Positions 25,806 to 32,770 of a stretch of DNA of 64,000 bases are shown here, one piece after another. Below the pieces are notes generated by a model. That model searched no databases. It was not told the origin of the DNA and saw only the letters and a list, made by a program, of their open reading frames with translations. Both the position numbers and the translations under genes were made by a program. Location of the stretch: assembly GCF_027568395.1 (NCBI RefSeq), contig NZ_JANKZL010000005.1:248001-312000 (forward strand), read 5' to 3'. Numbering within the stretch: position 1 is the stretch's first letter; every line of letters starts with the position of its first letter. Source of the DNA: Aminobacter sp. HY435. Lineage in GTDB: Bacteria > Pseudomonadota > Alphaproteobacteria > Rhizobiales > Rhizobiaceae.

Positions 25806-27229
25806 CAACCTATCCGCACTCCAAGGCGTCCGCCCACTCCGCCCCCATTCGTGCCATATGCAACGCCTCCGTTGGCCTGCACATGGTCGCCAAGGCGCAT
25901 CGCCCCGCTCAGGGCCAGGGCATTGGTGCCATCGAACGTGCCCCAGTTCAGCGACATTGCGTAACGTTCGGTCGGCATGACCCAGGGCGTTCCCGACATC
26001 GCAAAGGCCATCGCTACGCCATTGAGCGCCTTGCTGCTCCGCCCGTCGAGATCGTTGAGGCGGTTGTTGAGCCCGGTGATCTGTCCGTTGATGCTGGCGA
26101 TGTCGGCAATGCCGGCAATGCCGAGATCGCCAAGCGTGCTGGAGCCGAGATTGCCGCCGCTGTCGGTGGTGACGAATTGCAGTGGTCCGGTCTGCGCTGC
26201 GCGGCTCGCATCCGAGGTGAGCCCTGCCATGGTGTAAGTGTTCGTTGCGCGACCGAATGCTTGCTGGTTGGCACGCGTCGTAATCGCGCCATTGCCGATC
26301 GCGGTGGAATTGGCATGGGTCGCCGACGCGCCACTGCCGAATGCGGAAGAATTGGCGCCTGTGGCGTTCGCATCGGTGCCGATAGCAATATTGACAACGC
26401 CATTTCCGCTCGCATTGGCGCCAGCACCCAACGCAATGTTCCTGCTGCCGTTGCCGCTCGCATCGGCGGCAAACCCGGTCGCGATGTTGCCGGCATTGGC
26501 CCCGCTCGCATTGGCAAGAAAGCCGGTCGCGGCGTTGAAGCTGTTGTCGCCGTTGGCTTTTGCGCCGTCACCTGTCGCGACGTTTCTGCTTCCGTCACCG
26601 CTGGCGTTGGCGTTCAGGCCAATGGCGACGTTGGAGCTGATATCTCCGCTGGCATCCGCCCGGGTCCCGGACGCGTTGTTGTTGCTTTCGTTGCCGCTGG
26701 CGTTGGCGTCTTTGCCGGACGCGACATTCGAGCTGTCGGCGCCGACAGCATTTGCGCGAGTTCCGGACGCGCTATTGTTGCTTCCGTCGCCGCTGGCGTT
26801 GGCAACGAACCCGGTTGCCATGTTCTTGCTGCCCGTACCGCTGGCAATCGCTCCAGCGCCAACCGCAGTGTTCATACTGCCGTTGCCGCTGGCGTTGGTA
26901 TTGTTGCCATAGGCCGAATTGCTGGAATCGTTGCCGGAAGCGTCGGCGAGGCCGGTAGCGGTGTTGCCGCTTCTGTCGCCGTTGGCTTTGGATACGGTTC
27001 CTATCGCGGTGTTGTTGCTGTTGGATGCGCTGCTGGCGTTGGCAGCGGTCCCGCAGGCAAAATTGGAGCTGGATCCGGCCGCCGTTGCGCCTTGGGCGGA
27101 GAGTGCGCCGTCGACGCACACGAACTGGGCTTGGGCCGGCGTGATGAAGGCGCCGGTTGCCAGCACCGTGGCGAAAGCGGTCGCCGCCAGGGCGGTTGCC
27201 CGCGTCGAGTTGGCATCTGTGACAATCAT
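25802..27229 (-). CDS. trimeric autotransporter adhesin (YadA/Hia-like)
   Basis: 475 residues. The signal peptide ends ITPAQA. From about residue 50 to 350 come over 20 head repeats of about 14 residues (for example SRNIALGAGANASGNG, NSTAIGNGAITTRANQ), the left-handed beta-roll of YadA heads. A neck and short stalk (SINGQITGLNNRLNDLDGRSSKALNG) follow, then a C-terminal membrane-anchor region (VAMAFAMSGTPWVMPTERYAM to GGRLGVRIGW). ATG 27229 is preceded by GGGGAAAG; an upstream open extension is not native. The product would form a trimeric surface adhesin secreted by the type Vc route. A 21-bp-period operator lies about 280 bases upstream. Confidence 0.92.
   Translation of the reverse strand: MIVTDANSTRATALAATAFATVLATGAFITPAQAQFVCVDGALSAQGATAAGSSSNFACGTAANASSASNSNNTAIGTVSKANGDRSGNTATGLADASGNDSSNSAYGNNTNASGNGSMNTAVGAGAIASGTGSKNMATGFVANASGDGSNNSASGTRANAVGADSSNVASGKDANASGNESNNNASGTRADASGDISSNVAIGLNANASGDGSRNVATGDGAKANGDNSFNAATGFLANASGANAGNIATGFAADASGNGSRNIALGAGANASGNGVVNIAIGTDANATGANSSAFGSGASATHANSTAIGNGAITTRANQQAFGRATNTYTMAGLTSDASRAAQTGPLQFVTTDSGGNLGSSTLGDLGIAGIADIASINGQITGLNNRLNDLDGRSSKALNGVAMAFAMSGTPWVMPTERYAMSLNWGTFDGTNALALSGAMRLGDHVQANGGVAYGTNGGGVGGRLGVRIGW
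25870..27120. other. 42-bp-period repeats within the adhesin head region (approximate limits)
   Basis: The 14-residue head repeats give a 42-bp periodicity in DNA across most of the gene, densest between about 26250 and 27080. Such tracts can change repeat number by slippage or recombination and can collapse in short-read assemblies. Confidence 0.5.
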
Positions 27230-27505
27230 GTTCTTTCCCCGCCGACACAAACAAGCCTGGCCCACGCGAGGAAATGAACGTTGGATCAGCACTTTTTCAT
27301 CGGAGCTGAGATAGCAGCTGCCGACCTCTATGCTGGTGCCTTGGCGCCCCTCGCCGGTTGCGCTCGATCCCCGGTCACAAGGCTCCGCTGTCCGTGGCGC
27401 GCCACGAGACAGATAAAGACGCTTGAGATTGTCTGGTCCGCGCAAGTCGTTGCCGCGCATTTTCTCGCACAACCGAATAAAGCTGTCGCTGCATGCGGCA
27501 CCAGA

Positions 27506-27543
27506 TTGGGACGCTCGGTCATGAAGATGGGACGCGCAGTCAT
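27506..27543 (-). promoter_or_regulatory. direct-repeat operator A (minus orientation), upstream of the adhesin
   Basis: Two half-sites start at 27543 and 27522 on the minus strand (TGACTGCGCGTCCCATC, then TGACCGAGCGTCCCAAT), exactly 21 bp apart. They face the adhesin gene. Same motif as the other sites in the 27-32 kb island. Confidence 0.6.
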
Positions 27544-27616
27544 GCGTCGCACCGGCTTGCTGCCGTAGTGCTGGCAGCTTTTGGGGCATGTGTGCGTCAT
27601 GGTTCTCGGGACGTCA

Positions 27617-27696
27617 TGACCGAGCGTCCCAATTGCTTGACTGTGTGTCTCCACTGCTTGACCGAGCGTCCCACGCTATTGACTAGCTTGGTCATT
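27617..27696 (+). promoter_or_regulatory. direct-repeat operator A2, four half-sites, upstream of AraC gene
   Basis: Half-sites begin at 27617, 27638, 27659 and 27680, each exactly 21 bp from the last: TGACCGAGCGTCCCAAT, TGACTGTGTGTCTCCAC, TGACCGAGCGTCCCACG and a degenerate TGACTAGCTTGGTCATT. Copies 1 and 3 are near consensus. The array ends about 90 bases before the AraC-family start, as expected for autoregulation. Confidence 0.6.
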
Positions 27697-27787
27697 GCAG
27701 ATCACCTCGTGTGGTTAGATCGACGCTTTTCCGGGCAGGGAACAGCACGGTTCAACCGGATCGGAATGGGCGGGGGCATCAATAGAT

Positions 27788-28813
27788 ATGGCGGCACCAC
27801 AGCGGATCGAATGGCCATTTGCGCCGGGAGCAGCGTGTTTCGCGGCCTGGAAGGACCTGCTTTCCCTGCTTGTTGACTGCGCCGTTCCCGACGATGCCGA
27901 TCCCGCGCTGTTTGATTTTCATGGCCGCAGCTGGCAGCTTCCGGGTGCCTTCCTGCACGTCAACGGTGGCTCGGCGATGGCGATGTCGCGGACGCAAAAG
28001 GTCATCGACGAACGTCCGGCTCCGCATATGGTGCTGTATATGGTTGTGGAAGGGCAGGTCACGACCAATTACGACGGGTTGATCCAGGAGCACGTGCCCG
28101 GAGATATTGTCATCGTCGACTATTCGATGCCCTATGAGAGCAAGACCCCCGGTTACGAGGGGATCACGCTGACCTTCGACAAGGCCAGTGTGCCGGTCGA
28201 GTTGCAGAACAACACGCACGGGCTGGTGCTGACGGCGAACGACGCGAGCGGTGCCATGGTCGGAACGCAGCTCAAGGCACTTGTGGAGCATATTGAAGGT
28301 CTCAGCGTACTCCAGAGCCAGGTGATGGTTGACAACATCCTGCGCTTTGCCGCTGCCGCCTTTGCGGCGCCCTTGACGCGGGAAAGGCGTGACAAGCGCT
28401 TCCTCTTCCAGCGTGCATCGTCGGCCGCGCGACAAAAATTGTCCGATCCCGACTTCGGTCCGGACGAGATGGTAGCCATTCTGGGTGTTTCCAGATCGAA
28501 ACTGTTCCGCTTGTTCGAGCCGCATGGTGGTGTGCAACGCTGGATGCTGGCCGAACGGCTCAAGGGGAGCCTGCAGAGCATTCTGCGTTCGACACCGGAT
28601 CACAAGATAGCAGCCATCGCCCGCGATCACGGCTTTCGCAGCGAGGCGCACTTCAGCCGCGCCTTCCAGAAGCGGTATCAGGTCAGCCCCAGTTCCGTGC
28701 GCGGCATCGCCAACGATTCAGTGGGGATGGCCGCCTACGAGACTGTGCTGAAGCAAGGCAGCGGAAACGGCGCGGCGATCGTCGAAGCCTGGCTTGCGTC
28801 CGCTCGAGCCTGA
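27788..28813 (+). CDS. AraC-family transcriptional regulator
   Basis: 341 residues. The N-terminal about 215 residues form a cupin-like sensing domain (APHMVLYMVVEGQVTTNYDG, PGDIVIVDYSMPYES). The C-terminal about 100 residues are the AraC double helix-turn-helix: first helix pair around MVAILGVSRSKLFRLFEPHG, second with IAAIARDHGFRSEAHFSRAF ending in the SPSSVR motif. It shares RLFEP and flanking residues with the AraC genes at 33.4 and 44.1 kb, so the three belong to one subfamily. Its promoter carries four tandem 21-bp half-sites. It is the best local candidate to bind that motif and control the surrounding surface-protein genes. Confidence 0.9.
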   Translation: MAAPQRIEWPFAPGAACFAAWKDLLSLLVDCAVPDDADPALFDFHGRSWQLPGAFLHVNGGSAMAMSRTQKVIDERPAPHMVLYMVVEGQVTTNYDGLIQEHVPGDIVIVDYSMPYESKTPGYEGITLTFDKASVPVELQNNTHGLVLTANDASGAMVGTQLKALVEHIEGLSVLQSQVMVDNILRFAAAAFAAPLTRERRDKRFLFQRASSAARQKLSDPDFGPDEMVAILGVSRSKLFRLFEPHGGVQRWMLAERLKGSLQSILRSTPDHKIAAIARDHGFRSEAHFSRAFQKRYQVSPSSVRGIANDSVGMAAYETVLKQGSGNGAAIVEAWLASARA

Positions 28814-28852
28814 GAAGCGACCGTACCGAGGGTTTTGGGCCCCGCATCAAAA

Positions 28853-28879
28853 CAAAAAAAGGCGGCCCGAAAGCCGCCC
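28853..28879 (-). terminator. intrinsic terminator of the minus-strand porin gene
   Basis: On the minus strand a GGCGGC/GCCGCC stem (28861-28878, 6-base loop) is followed by seven T residues. It lies 22 bases past the porin stop, and also between it and the convergent AraC gene. Confidence 0.85.
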
Positions 28880-28900
28880 CAATTCGTCCCATGTGCCTGA

Positions 28901-29686
28901 TCAGAACCTGTAGTTCAGGCCCGTCTTGAGCGTGTGGAATGCGGTGTCGACGCTGGTCCGCCCGTCGAAGTGGTAAAACTCATTGTATCCGGAGGTCTCG
29001 ATACTCCCCAGGTCGACATAGAGATATTCGGTCTTGAGCGTGATGTTCTCGGTCAGGCCGTATTCGAAACCGGCGCCCGCCGTCCAACCCAGCTTGGTGT
29101 CGGAAAACGAATGGCTGTCGATGTCGCTAGAAGCGCCGCCATCCCAGTATTCGCTATCGATGGCAGATGTCTTGATACTGCCATAGGCCGCGCCGCCGGT
29201 GCCGTAGATCAGGAAGTTGTCCATGGCATAGCCGAGCCGGCCCCGCAGTGTGCCAAACCAGGCGATCTTGGTCTCCACGTCGCGGTTGCCGAACTCACCG
29301 TGATCGACCCAGTTGTAGCTCTGGGAGTCCTTTGCCTTGATTCCGGAGGCGGAAAGATCCGCTTCGACGCCGGCAACCCAGTTGGGACCAAACTGGTGGT
29401 TGTAGCCGACCTGCACGCCACCAAACGCGCCAAAGGCCGTGATGTCTTCGGTGGCGCGGTATTCGCCAGCCTCATCCAAAGGATCAGCGGCATGATCGAA
29501 CGCGTGTTTGAAGGTGCCGCCGCCAATGCCGCCATGAGCGCCGATGTAGAAGCCGCTCCAGTCGTAGGCGAAGCGTTCCGCAACCGGCGCCGGTGCTGGC
29601 TCCACGGTCAGATCGGCGGCCTGCACGGCAGCGGTGCCAAAAACAAGAAATGAATATATTGCAGTAGTTCCAAGAATATTTTTCAC
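28901..29686 (-). CDS. Omp25/Omp31-type outer-membrane beta-barrel protein
   Basis: About 261 residues: signal peptide (KNILGTTAIYSFLVFGTAAVQA), then YDWSGFYIGAHGGIGGG, the usual N-terminal strand of the rhizobial and Brucella Omp25/Omp31 family. Further strands include GVQVGYNHQFGPNWVAGVEADL, GRLGYAMDNFLIYGTGGAAYG and AGAGFEYGLTENITLKTEYLY. The protein ends KTGLNYRF with the terminal Phe required for BAM insertion. I prefer a GTG start at 29686 with TTGAGG upstream; ATG 29707 is the alternative. It diverges from a second barrel gene at 29995, and one 21-bp-period operator lies between them. A strong terminator follows the gene. Confidence 0.88.
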   Translation of the reverse strand: MKNILGTTAIYSFLVFGTAAVQAADLTVEPAPAPVAERFAYDWSGFYIGAHGGIGGGTFKHAFDHAADPLDEAGEYRATEDITAFGAFGGVQVGYNHQFGPNWVAGVEADLSASGIKAKDSQSYNWVDHGEFGNRDVETKIAWFGTLRGRLGYAMDNFLIYGTGGAAYGSIKTSAIDSEYWDGGASSDIDSHSFSDTKLGWTAGAGFEYGLTENITLKTEYLYVDLGSIETSGYNEFYHFDGRTSVDTAFHTLKTGLNYRF

Positions 29687-29752
29687 GGGCAGCCTCAAGA
29701 TTCGCATGTGGAGAAGTCATATTTCTCTACATGAGAAGCCGATCATGCACCT

Positions 29753-29790
29753 TGATCCCACGTCTCATCTTGATGACCGAGCGTCCCAAT
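29753..29790 (+). promoter_or_regulatory. direct-repeat operator B between two divergent porin genes
   Basis: Half-sites at 29753 (TGATCCCACGTCTCATC) and 29774 (TGACCGAGCGTCCCAAT), 21 bp apart. Located 67 bases from the minus-strand porin start and about 205 bases before the plus-strand porin start. The sequence downstream, to about 29955, is shared with copy C near 31 kb. Confidence 0.6.
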
Positions 29791-29955
29791 GTGTTCGGCA
29801 AGCTGATCGGTGCCCGTGACAGGGTAATTTTGCCGTGCGAGAGCGGTTGTGGCAGTTCACCGAATGCTCTGCTGGGTGGCCGGCACGCGCAACACTAGTT
29901 GCGGGGCAAGTGCCGGCCTCTCTCGCGCTCTGGCTTGGCAGCACTTCGATCGAAC
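29753..29955 (+). repeat. about 200-bp promoter/leader repeat, copy B
   Basis: Begins with the operator and continues through GTGACAG, CAGTTCACCGAATGCTCTGC, a TGGCCGGC block and GGCCTCTC to CGATCGAA. These blocks recur in the same order at 30969-31170 (copy C), and the first half recurs at 31871-31985 (copy E). Copy B leads directly into the intact porin gene at 29995. Confidence 0.6.
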
Positions 29956-29994
29956 TGGCACGAAGCTGCGCGCCCGACTGGCTTAGGATGGACA

Positions 29995-30672
29995 ATGAAA
30001 AAGATTCTACTGGCGACGACATTCCTTTTCGTCGCTACCGGTGGGGCGCTGGCGTCTGACATTGCGGTCCGCGAACCAGCTTCGGACGTTGCGGCCTTCA
30101 CCTGGACAGGTGGATATGTCGGCGCCCAGACGGGATATGTCCAGGGAGATGGCAGCTTCGGGGGAAATGGCGATCATGCCAATCCGAAGCCGGCCGGTTT
30201 CGTCGGAGGTTTGTACGCCGGTGCGAACTACCAGTTCGGCAACAACGTCGTCGTCGGCATTGAAGCCGACATGGCCTGGAGCGGGGCCGACGATAGTGCT
30301 CTTGTGTACAATTCGGAGGGCATTCCCTGGCCCGCCGATTACCCCGTCGTCCAGGAGATAAATCGAACCGGCGCGGTCCGTGCACGCCTTGGATACGCCA
30401 TCGACCGGTGGCTTCCTTATATCGCCGGTGGCGTTGCTTTTGTCGCGGTAGATCAGAGGCTCGTTGGAGCCGATGGCAATTTCAACACGACCTATACAGG
30501 TTGGACGCTTGGCCTCGGCACCGAATACGCTGTCTCCGACAACATGATTTTCCGGGCCGAGTATCGCCATGCCGATCTTGGGAGCAAGTCGTTCGACCTG
30601 CAGTATGCACCGCCATTGGACATCGGTCTCAAGACCAGCGAGGTCCGCGTCGGCCTCGCCTACAAATTCTGA
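29995..30672 (+). CDS. Omp31-type outer-membrane beta-barrel protein
   Basis: 225 residues. The signal peptide MKKILLATTFLFVATGGALAS is followed by FTWTGGYVGAQTGYVQG, the family's first strand. Later come GFVGGLYAGANYQFGNNVV, GIEADMAW, RARLGYAIDRWLPYIAGGVA, GLGTEYAVSDNMIFRAEYRH and the terminal VRVGLAYKF. ATG 29995 was chosen because it gives a clean signal peptide with GGATGG just upstream. It is a paralogue of the divergent gene at 28901. Its leader contains repeat copy B, and debris resembling the end of another copy lies 150 bases downstream. Confidence 0.88.
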   Translation: MKKILLATTFLFVATGGALASDIAVREPASDVAAFTWTGGYVGAQTGYVQGDGSFGGNGDHANPKPAGFVGGLYAGANYQFGNNVVVGIEADMAWSGADDSALVYNSEGIPWPADYPVVQEINRTGAVRARLGYAIDRWLPYIAGGVAFVAVDQRLVGADGNFNTTYTGWTLGLGTEYAVSDNMIFRAEYRHADLGSKSFDLQYAPPLDIGLKTSEVRVGLAYKF

Positions 30673-30839
30673 TCGGCGACCTCTCTTCTAGCCGCGTTCG
30701 CGTCACTTTGAATCAGGAAACCCCGTGGGGGCAACGGGGCACCTGAAAGGCCGGTGCCCGCGGTTCACCCGCTGGCGCCGGCCACGGCTATGTCGGCCTT
30801 CAGGGCACGCATCAACATCACCTGCAAATTCTGATCGGC
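30664..30839 (+). repeat. 15-bp direct repeat marking a possible porin-gene tail duplication
   Basis: CAAATTCTGATCGGC occurs at 30664 (the KF-stop end of the porin gene) and again at 30825, where the frame reads RINITCKF then stop. The second copy lies 130 bases before promoter-like copy C. This fits a tandem porin duplication of which only the gene end and the next promoter remain. Confidence 0.4.
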
Positions 30840-30968
30840 ACACCCCGTGACTTTGGCTCCGGCTTGGTGCCGGCCCCCTCCCGCGAAGCCGCAGGAGTCG
30901 CCTGTCTGCCGCGATCTCGACAGGCTGAATGGCCGCGCCTGGGGTCGTTGCGTCGGCTCCGAATGACA

Positions 30969-31006
30969 TGACCGTGCGTCTCGACTTCATGACCGAGCGT
31001 CCCAAA
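30969..31006 (+). promoter_or_regulatory. direct-repeat operator C (orphan)
   Basis: Half-sites at 30969 (TGACCGTGCGTCTCGAC) and 30990 (TGACCGAGCGTCCCAAA), 21 bp apart, followed by the same approximately 165-bp leader sequence as copy B. No gene with a recognisable start follows within 400 bases. Confidence 0.6.
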
Positions 31007-31170
31007 GTCTCCGGCAATCCCGTTCGAGGCCGTGACAGAACGGCCCCTTCATGGGAGGGCAACGGCAGCAGTTCACCGAAATGCTCTGCTGGTTGGCCGG
31101 CGCGCGCACCATTTCCACTGGCGTCGCGTCGGCCTCTCGCATCTGGCTGGTGCAGTGCCTCGATCGAAAC
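30969..31170 (+). repeat. about 200-bp promoter/leader repeat, copy C
   Basis: Aligns to copy B (29753-29955) over its full length, sharing GTGACAG, CAGTTCACCGAA, ATGCTCTGCTGG, TTGGCCGGC, GGCCTCTC and CGATCGAA with small insertions between. By eye the two are roughly two-thirds identical, so it is an old duplication. Confidence 0.6.
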
Positions 31171-31325
31171 GGTACGTAGCCGCGGATGGACCGCCCAATC
31201 GCCGACAAGTGCTGACCGGCAGCGGTCCCGGCTACAGGTCGGGGCGCAGCCGATAGCCGCGTCTGCCGCTTGCGGGCAATGCCTGTGGCGATGCCGATCA
31301 GCAGCGGCATCCGACGCCGGACATA

Positions 31326-31363
31326 TGACCTCGCGTCTCAACTTCATGACTGAACGTCCCAAT
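31326..31363 (+). promoter_or_regulatory. direct-repeat operator D (orphan)
   Basis: Half-sites at 31326 (TGACCTCGCGTCTCAAC) and 31347 (TGACTGAACGTCCCAAT), 21 bp apart, with GTGACAG downstream as in copies B, C and E. No clear gene follows. Confidence 0.55.
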
Positions 31364-31870
31364 GTTTGCGCTGGCCGGGGTCGAGGCAGTGACAGGGAGA
31401 TCGACATCGCCGACGGATATTTCCGGGGTTGATTAGAAGCTACTTGCAGGCCGAGGAGACCGGCGAGTGGGCAAGCATCAGCAATGGAGCGAGCCAGGGA
31501 GGGCACGAACATGCCAGACGAAGCAGTCCAGATGCAGCAGATTGGTGAAGCGCTGGTGGCGCAACCCGACCATCCGCAACCGCAGTACCTGGGGCGGGTA
31601 CTCGGCACGGCATGGGCACTGCTTTCGTTGGCCACCCTTCGGACGCCTCATGGCCAACGAGAGGACGGCCTCGAGGCATTCGATATGCTCGGTGGCTGGA
31701 AAGGTTCCGATTTCTCGCGGCGAGACATTAAGTAGCCGTCTCATCGTCGCTGCATAAGGACATGCCCAGTCCCCTGGCTGGCGCCCCGGCAGCCGTGTCG
31801 CTCGGACGACCCGGGAGGTGTGTGGGCGGGGCGTTTGGCAGGGACAGCGACGCCCGGTGCCCGGGCATGG

Positions 31871-31908
31871 CGACTGCACGTCCCATATTCATGACCGAGC
31901 GTCTCAAT
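31871..31908 (+). promoter_or_regulatory. direct-repeat operator E, upstream of the oxidase-like gene
   Basis: Half-sites at 31871 (CGACTGCACGTCCCATA) and 31892 (TGACCGAGCGTCTCAAT), 21 bp apart. GTGACAG and a CGAATGCTGG block follow as in copies B and C. The next gene starts at 32046, 138 bases beyond the operator. Confidence 0.55.
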
Positions 31909-32045
31909 GTGAGGCCAACGGCAGTGACAGCGCAGATATGACCATGCGAGGGCAGCCGCGACAGTCAGCGAATGCTGGTCGCGTCAGCGTGGGCAATACA
32001 GTGTTGCCGAATTTGTTTGCGAAAATTGAGAACATAGAGGGGAAT

Positions 32046-32420
32046 ATGCCAAGCATTTCGAGAATGTACTTCATCACCGCCATCTGCTTTCTGGTGGCCG
32101 GAATACTCGTTGGCCTGCAGATGTCGATTGCCCACGACTATGCCGCAACTGGTGCGCACGCGCACACCAATCTTCTCGGCTGGGTGACGATGTCGATCTT
32201 CGGCACATTTCACGCGCTCAACCCGCGTGGCGCCGGGACCCGCCTGGCGAAGGCGCAGTATTATGTCTACACCGGCGGCGTGCTCGTGATGACGCCCGCT
32301 CTCTACCTGCTCTTGACCGGACACCCGTCATTCGAGCCTGTAGTTGCCGTGTCGTCCCTGGTGGTGTTCGTCGGTGTTCTGATGTTCGCCGCGATTATTG
32401 TTCGCACGCGCGCAGGCTGA
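32046..32420 (+). CDS. small haem-copper-oxidase-like membrane protein
   Basis: 124 residues with about four transmembrane helices. It carries conserved-looking His residues in GAHAHTNLLGWVTMSIFGTFHAL, a pattern like part of the subunit I (CcoN/NorB) core. Small stand-alone proteins of this type are often annotated as cytochrome-c oxidase-like and found near denitrification or copper genes. ATG 32046 has AGAGGGGAA upstream; the longer frame is not native. A pseudoazurin gene follows at 32771. The exact role, such as a haem- or copper-binding assembly factor, is unknown. Confidence 0.65.
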   Translation: MPSISRMYFITAICFLVAGILVGLQMSIAHDYAATGAHAHTNLLGWVTMSIFGTFHALNPRGAGTRLAKAQYYVYTGGVLVMTPALYLLLTGHPSFEPVVAVSSLVVFVGVLMFAAIIVRTRAG

Positions 32421-32770
32421 TCGCCGCGGTCAGTGAAGGGACCAGCATGGTGGTGCTTCACTGGCTGCGTGTGTTCGAACGAATTCCACACCAGCATCCT
32501 TGAGTATGTCCAAGCCGGCGTCGCTGCGCACCGAGGCGCGCATCCCCGTCCGTCAACGTCTTCTCGAGACGATTCGACGGGTCGAGGAAGACGCCGGCAG
32601 CAACTGAGCCTTCAGGGCACTGCACGCTGGCGTCATCCTGTCGCTGCGGCTGAATGCGACGGGGCCAGCTCCCATTTTCTTCTTACACTTTGCGCTGTGT
32701 CAAAGCGTGTGTTCGCCAAGGCGCGCATTTGGGCACCAGCTCAACCCGTACTGCAAGCAAGGAAGACATC
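32421..32770. other. 350-base gap with the pseudoazurin promoter
   Basis: A 33-codon open frame at 32506-32607 (MSKPASLRTEARIPV..., ending EEDAGSN) has protein-like composition but no ribosome site; it may be a gene remnant. The 3' part holds the FNR/NnrR-like box at 32690. Confidence 0.4.
32690..32703 (+). promoter_or_regulatory. NnrR/FNR-like box upstream of pseudoazurin
   Basis: TTGCGCTGTGTCAA has the TTG-N8-CAA skeleton, with a left half identical to the NnrR-type half-site TTGCG and a weaker right half. It ends 67 bases before the pseudoazurin ATG. A good -10 element at the class II position is not obvious, so this is weaker than the 23979 site. Confidence 0.45.

Larger units (their letters stand above)
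27230..27787. other. divergent regulatory region between adhesin and AraC genes
   Basis: This 558-base gap holds two oppositely oriented direct-repeat operators (27506-27543 and 27617-27696), positioned to serve the adhesin and the AraC gene. I see no convincing gene in it. Short open frames through the repeats are a by-product of the 21-bp (seven-codon) period. Confidence 0.6.
30673..32045. other. 1.37-kb region without a convincing gene, carrying three operator copies
   Basis: Open frames here lack family similarity, plausible composition and ribosome sites; the best small candidate starts at 31511 (about 75 residues) and is weak. The region contains operators C (30969), D (31326) and E (31871), repeat copies C and E, and an apparent porin-gene tail at 30825. 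It looks like a decayed tandem array of promoter-plus-surface-protein units, or alternatively a set of small-RNA genes under those promoters. Confidence 0.5.

Noticed and set aside
27617-27696. CRISPR-like array from regular short repeats
   Set aside because: The repeat-to-repeat distance is only 21 bp with no variable spacers of 30 bp or more, and no cas genes are present. Paired copies at many promoters fit a protein-binding site.
30710-30745. CCCCGT/ACGGGG hairpin after the porin gene as a terminator
   Set aside because: No T tract on either strand and a G-rich loop; not a convincing intrinsic terminator.
30929-31432. Short proteins reading MTERP... through the 21-bp repeats
   Set aside because: A 21-bp period equals seven codons, so all frames repeat and stay open. 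The conserved feature is DNA spacing, not one reading frame; sites A, B and E sit in other frames or strands.
31511-31735. Possible 74-residue gene (MPDEAVQMQQIGEALVAQ...)
   Set aside because: No ribosome site, atypical composition and no recognisable domain within a region that looks decayed.
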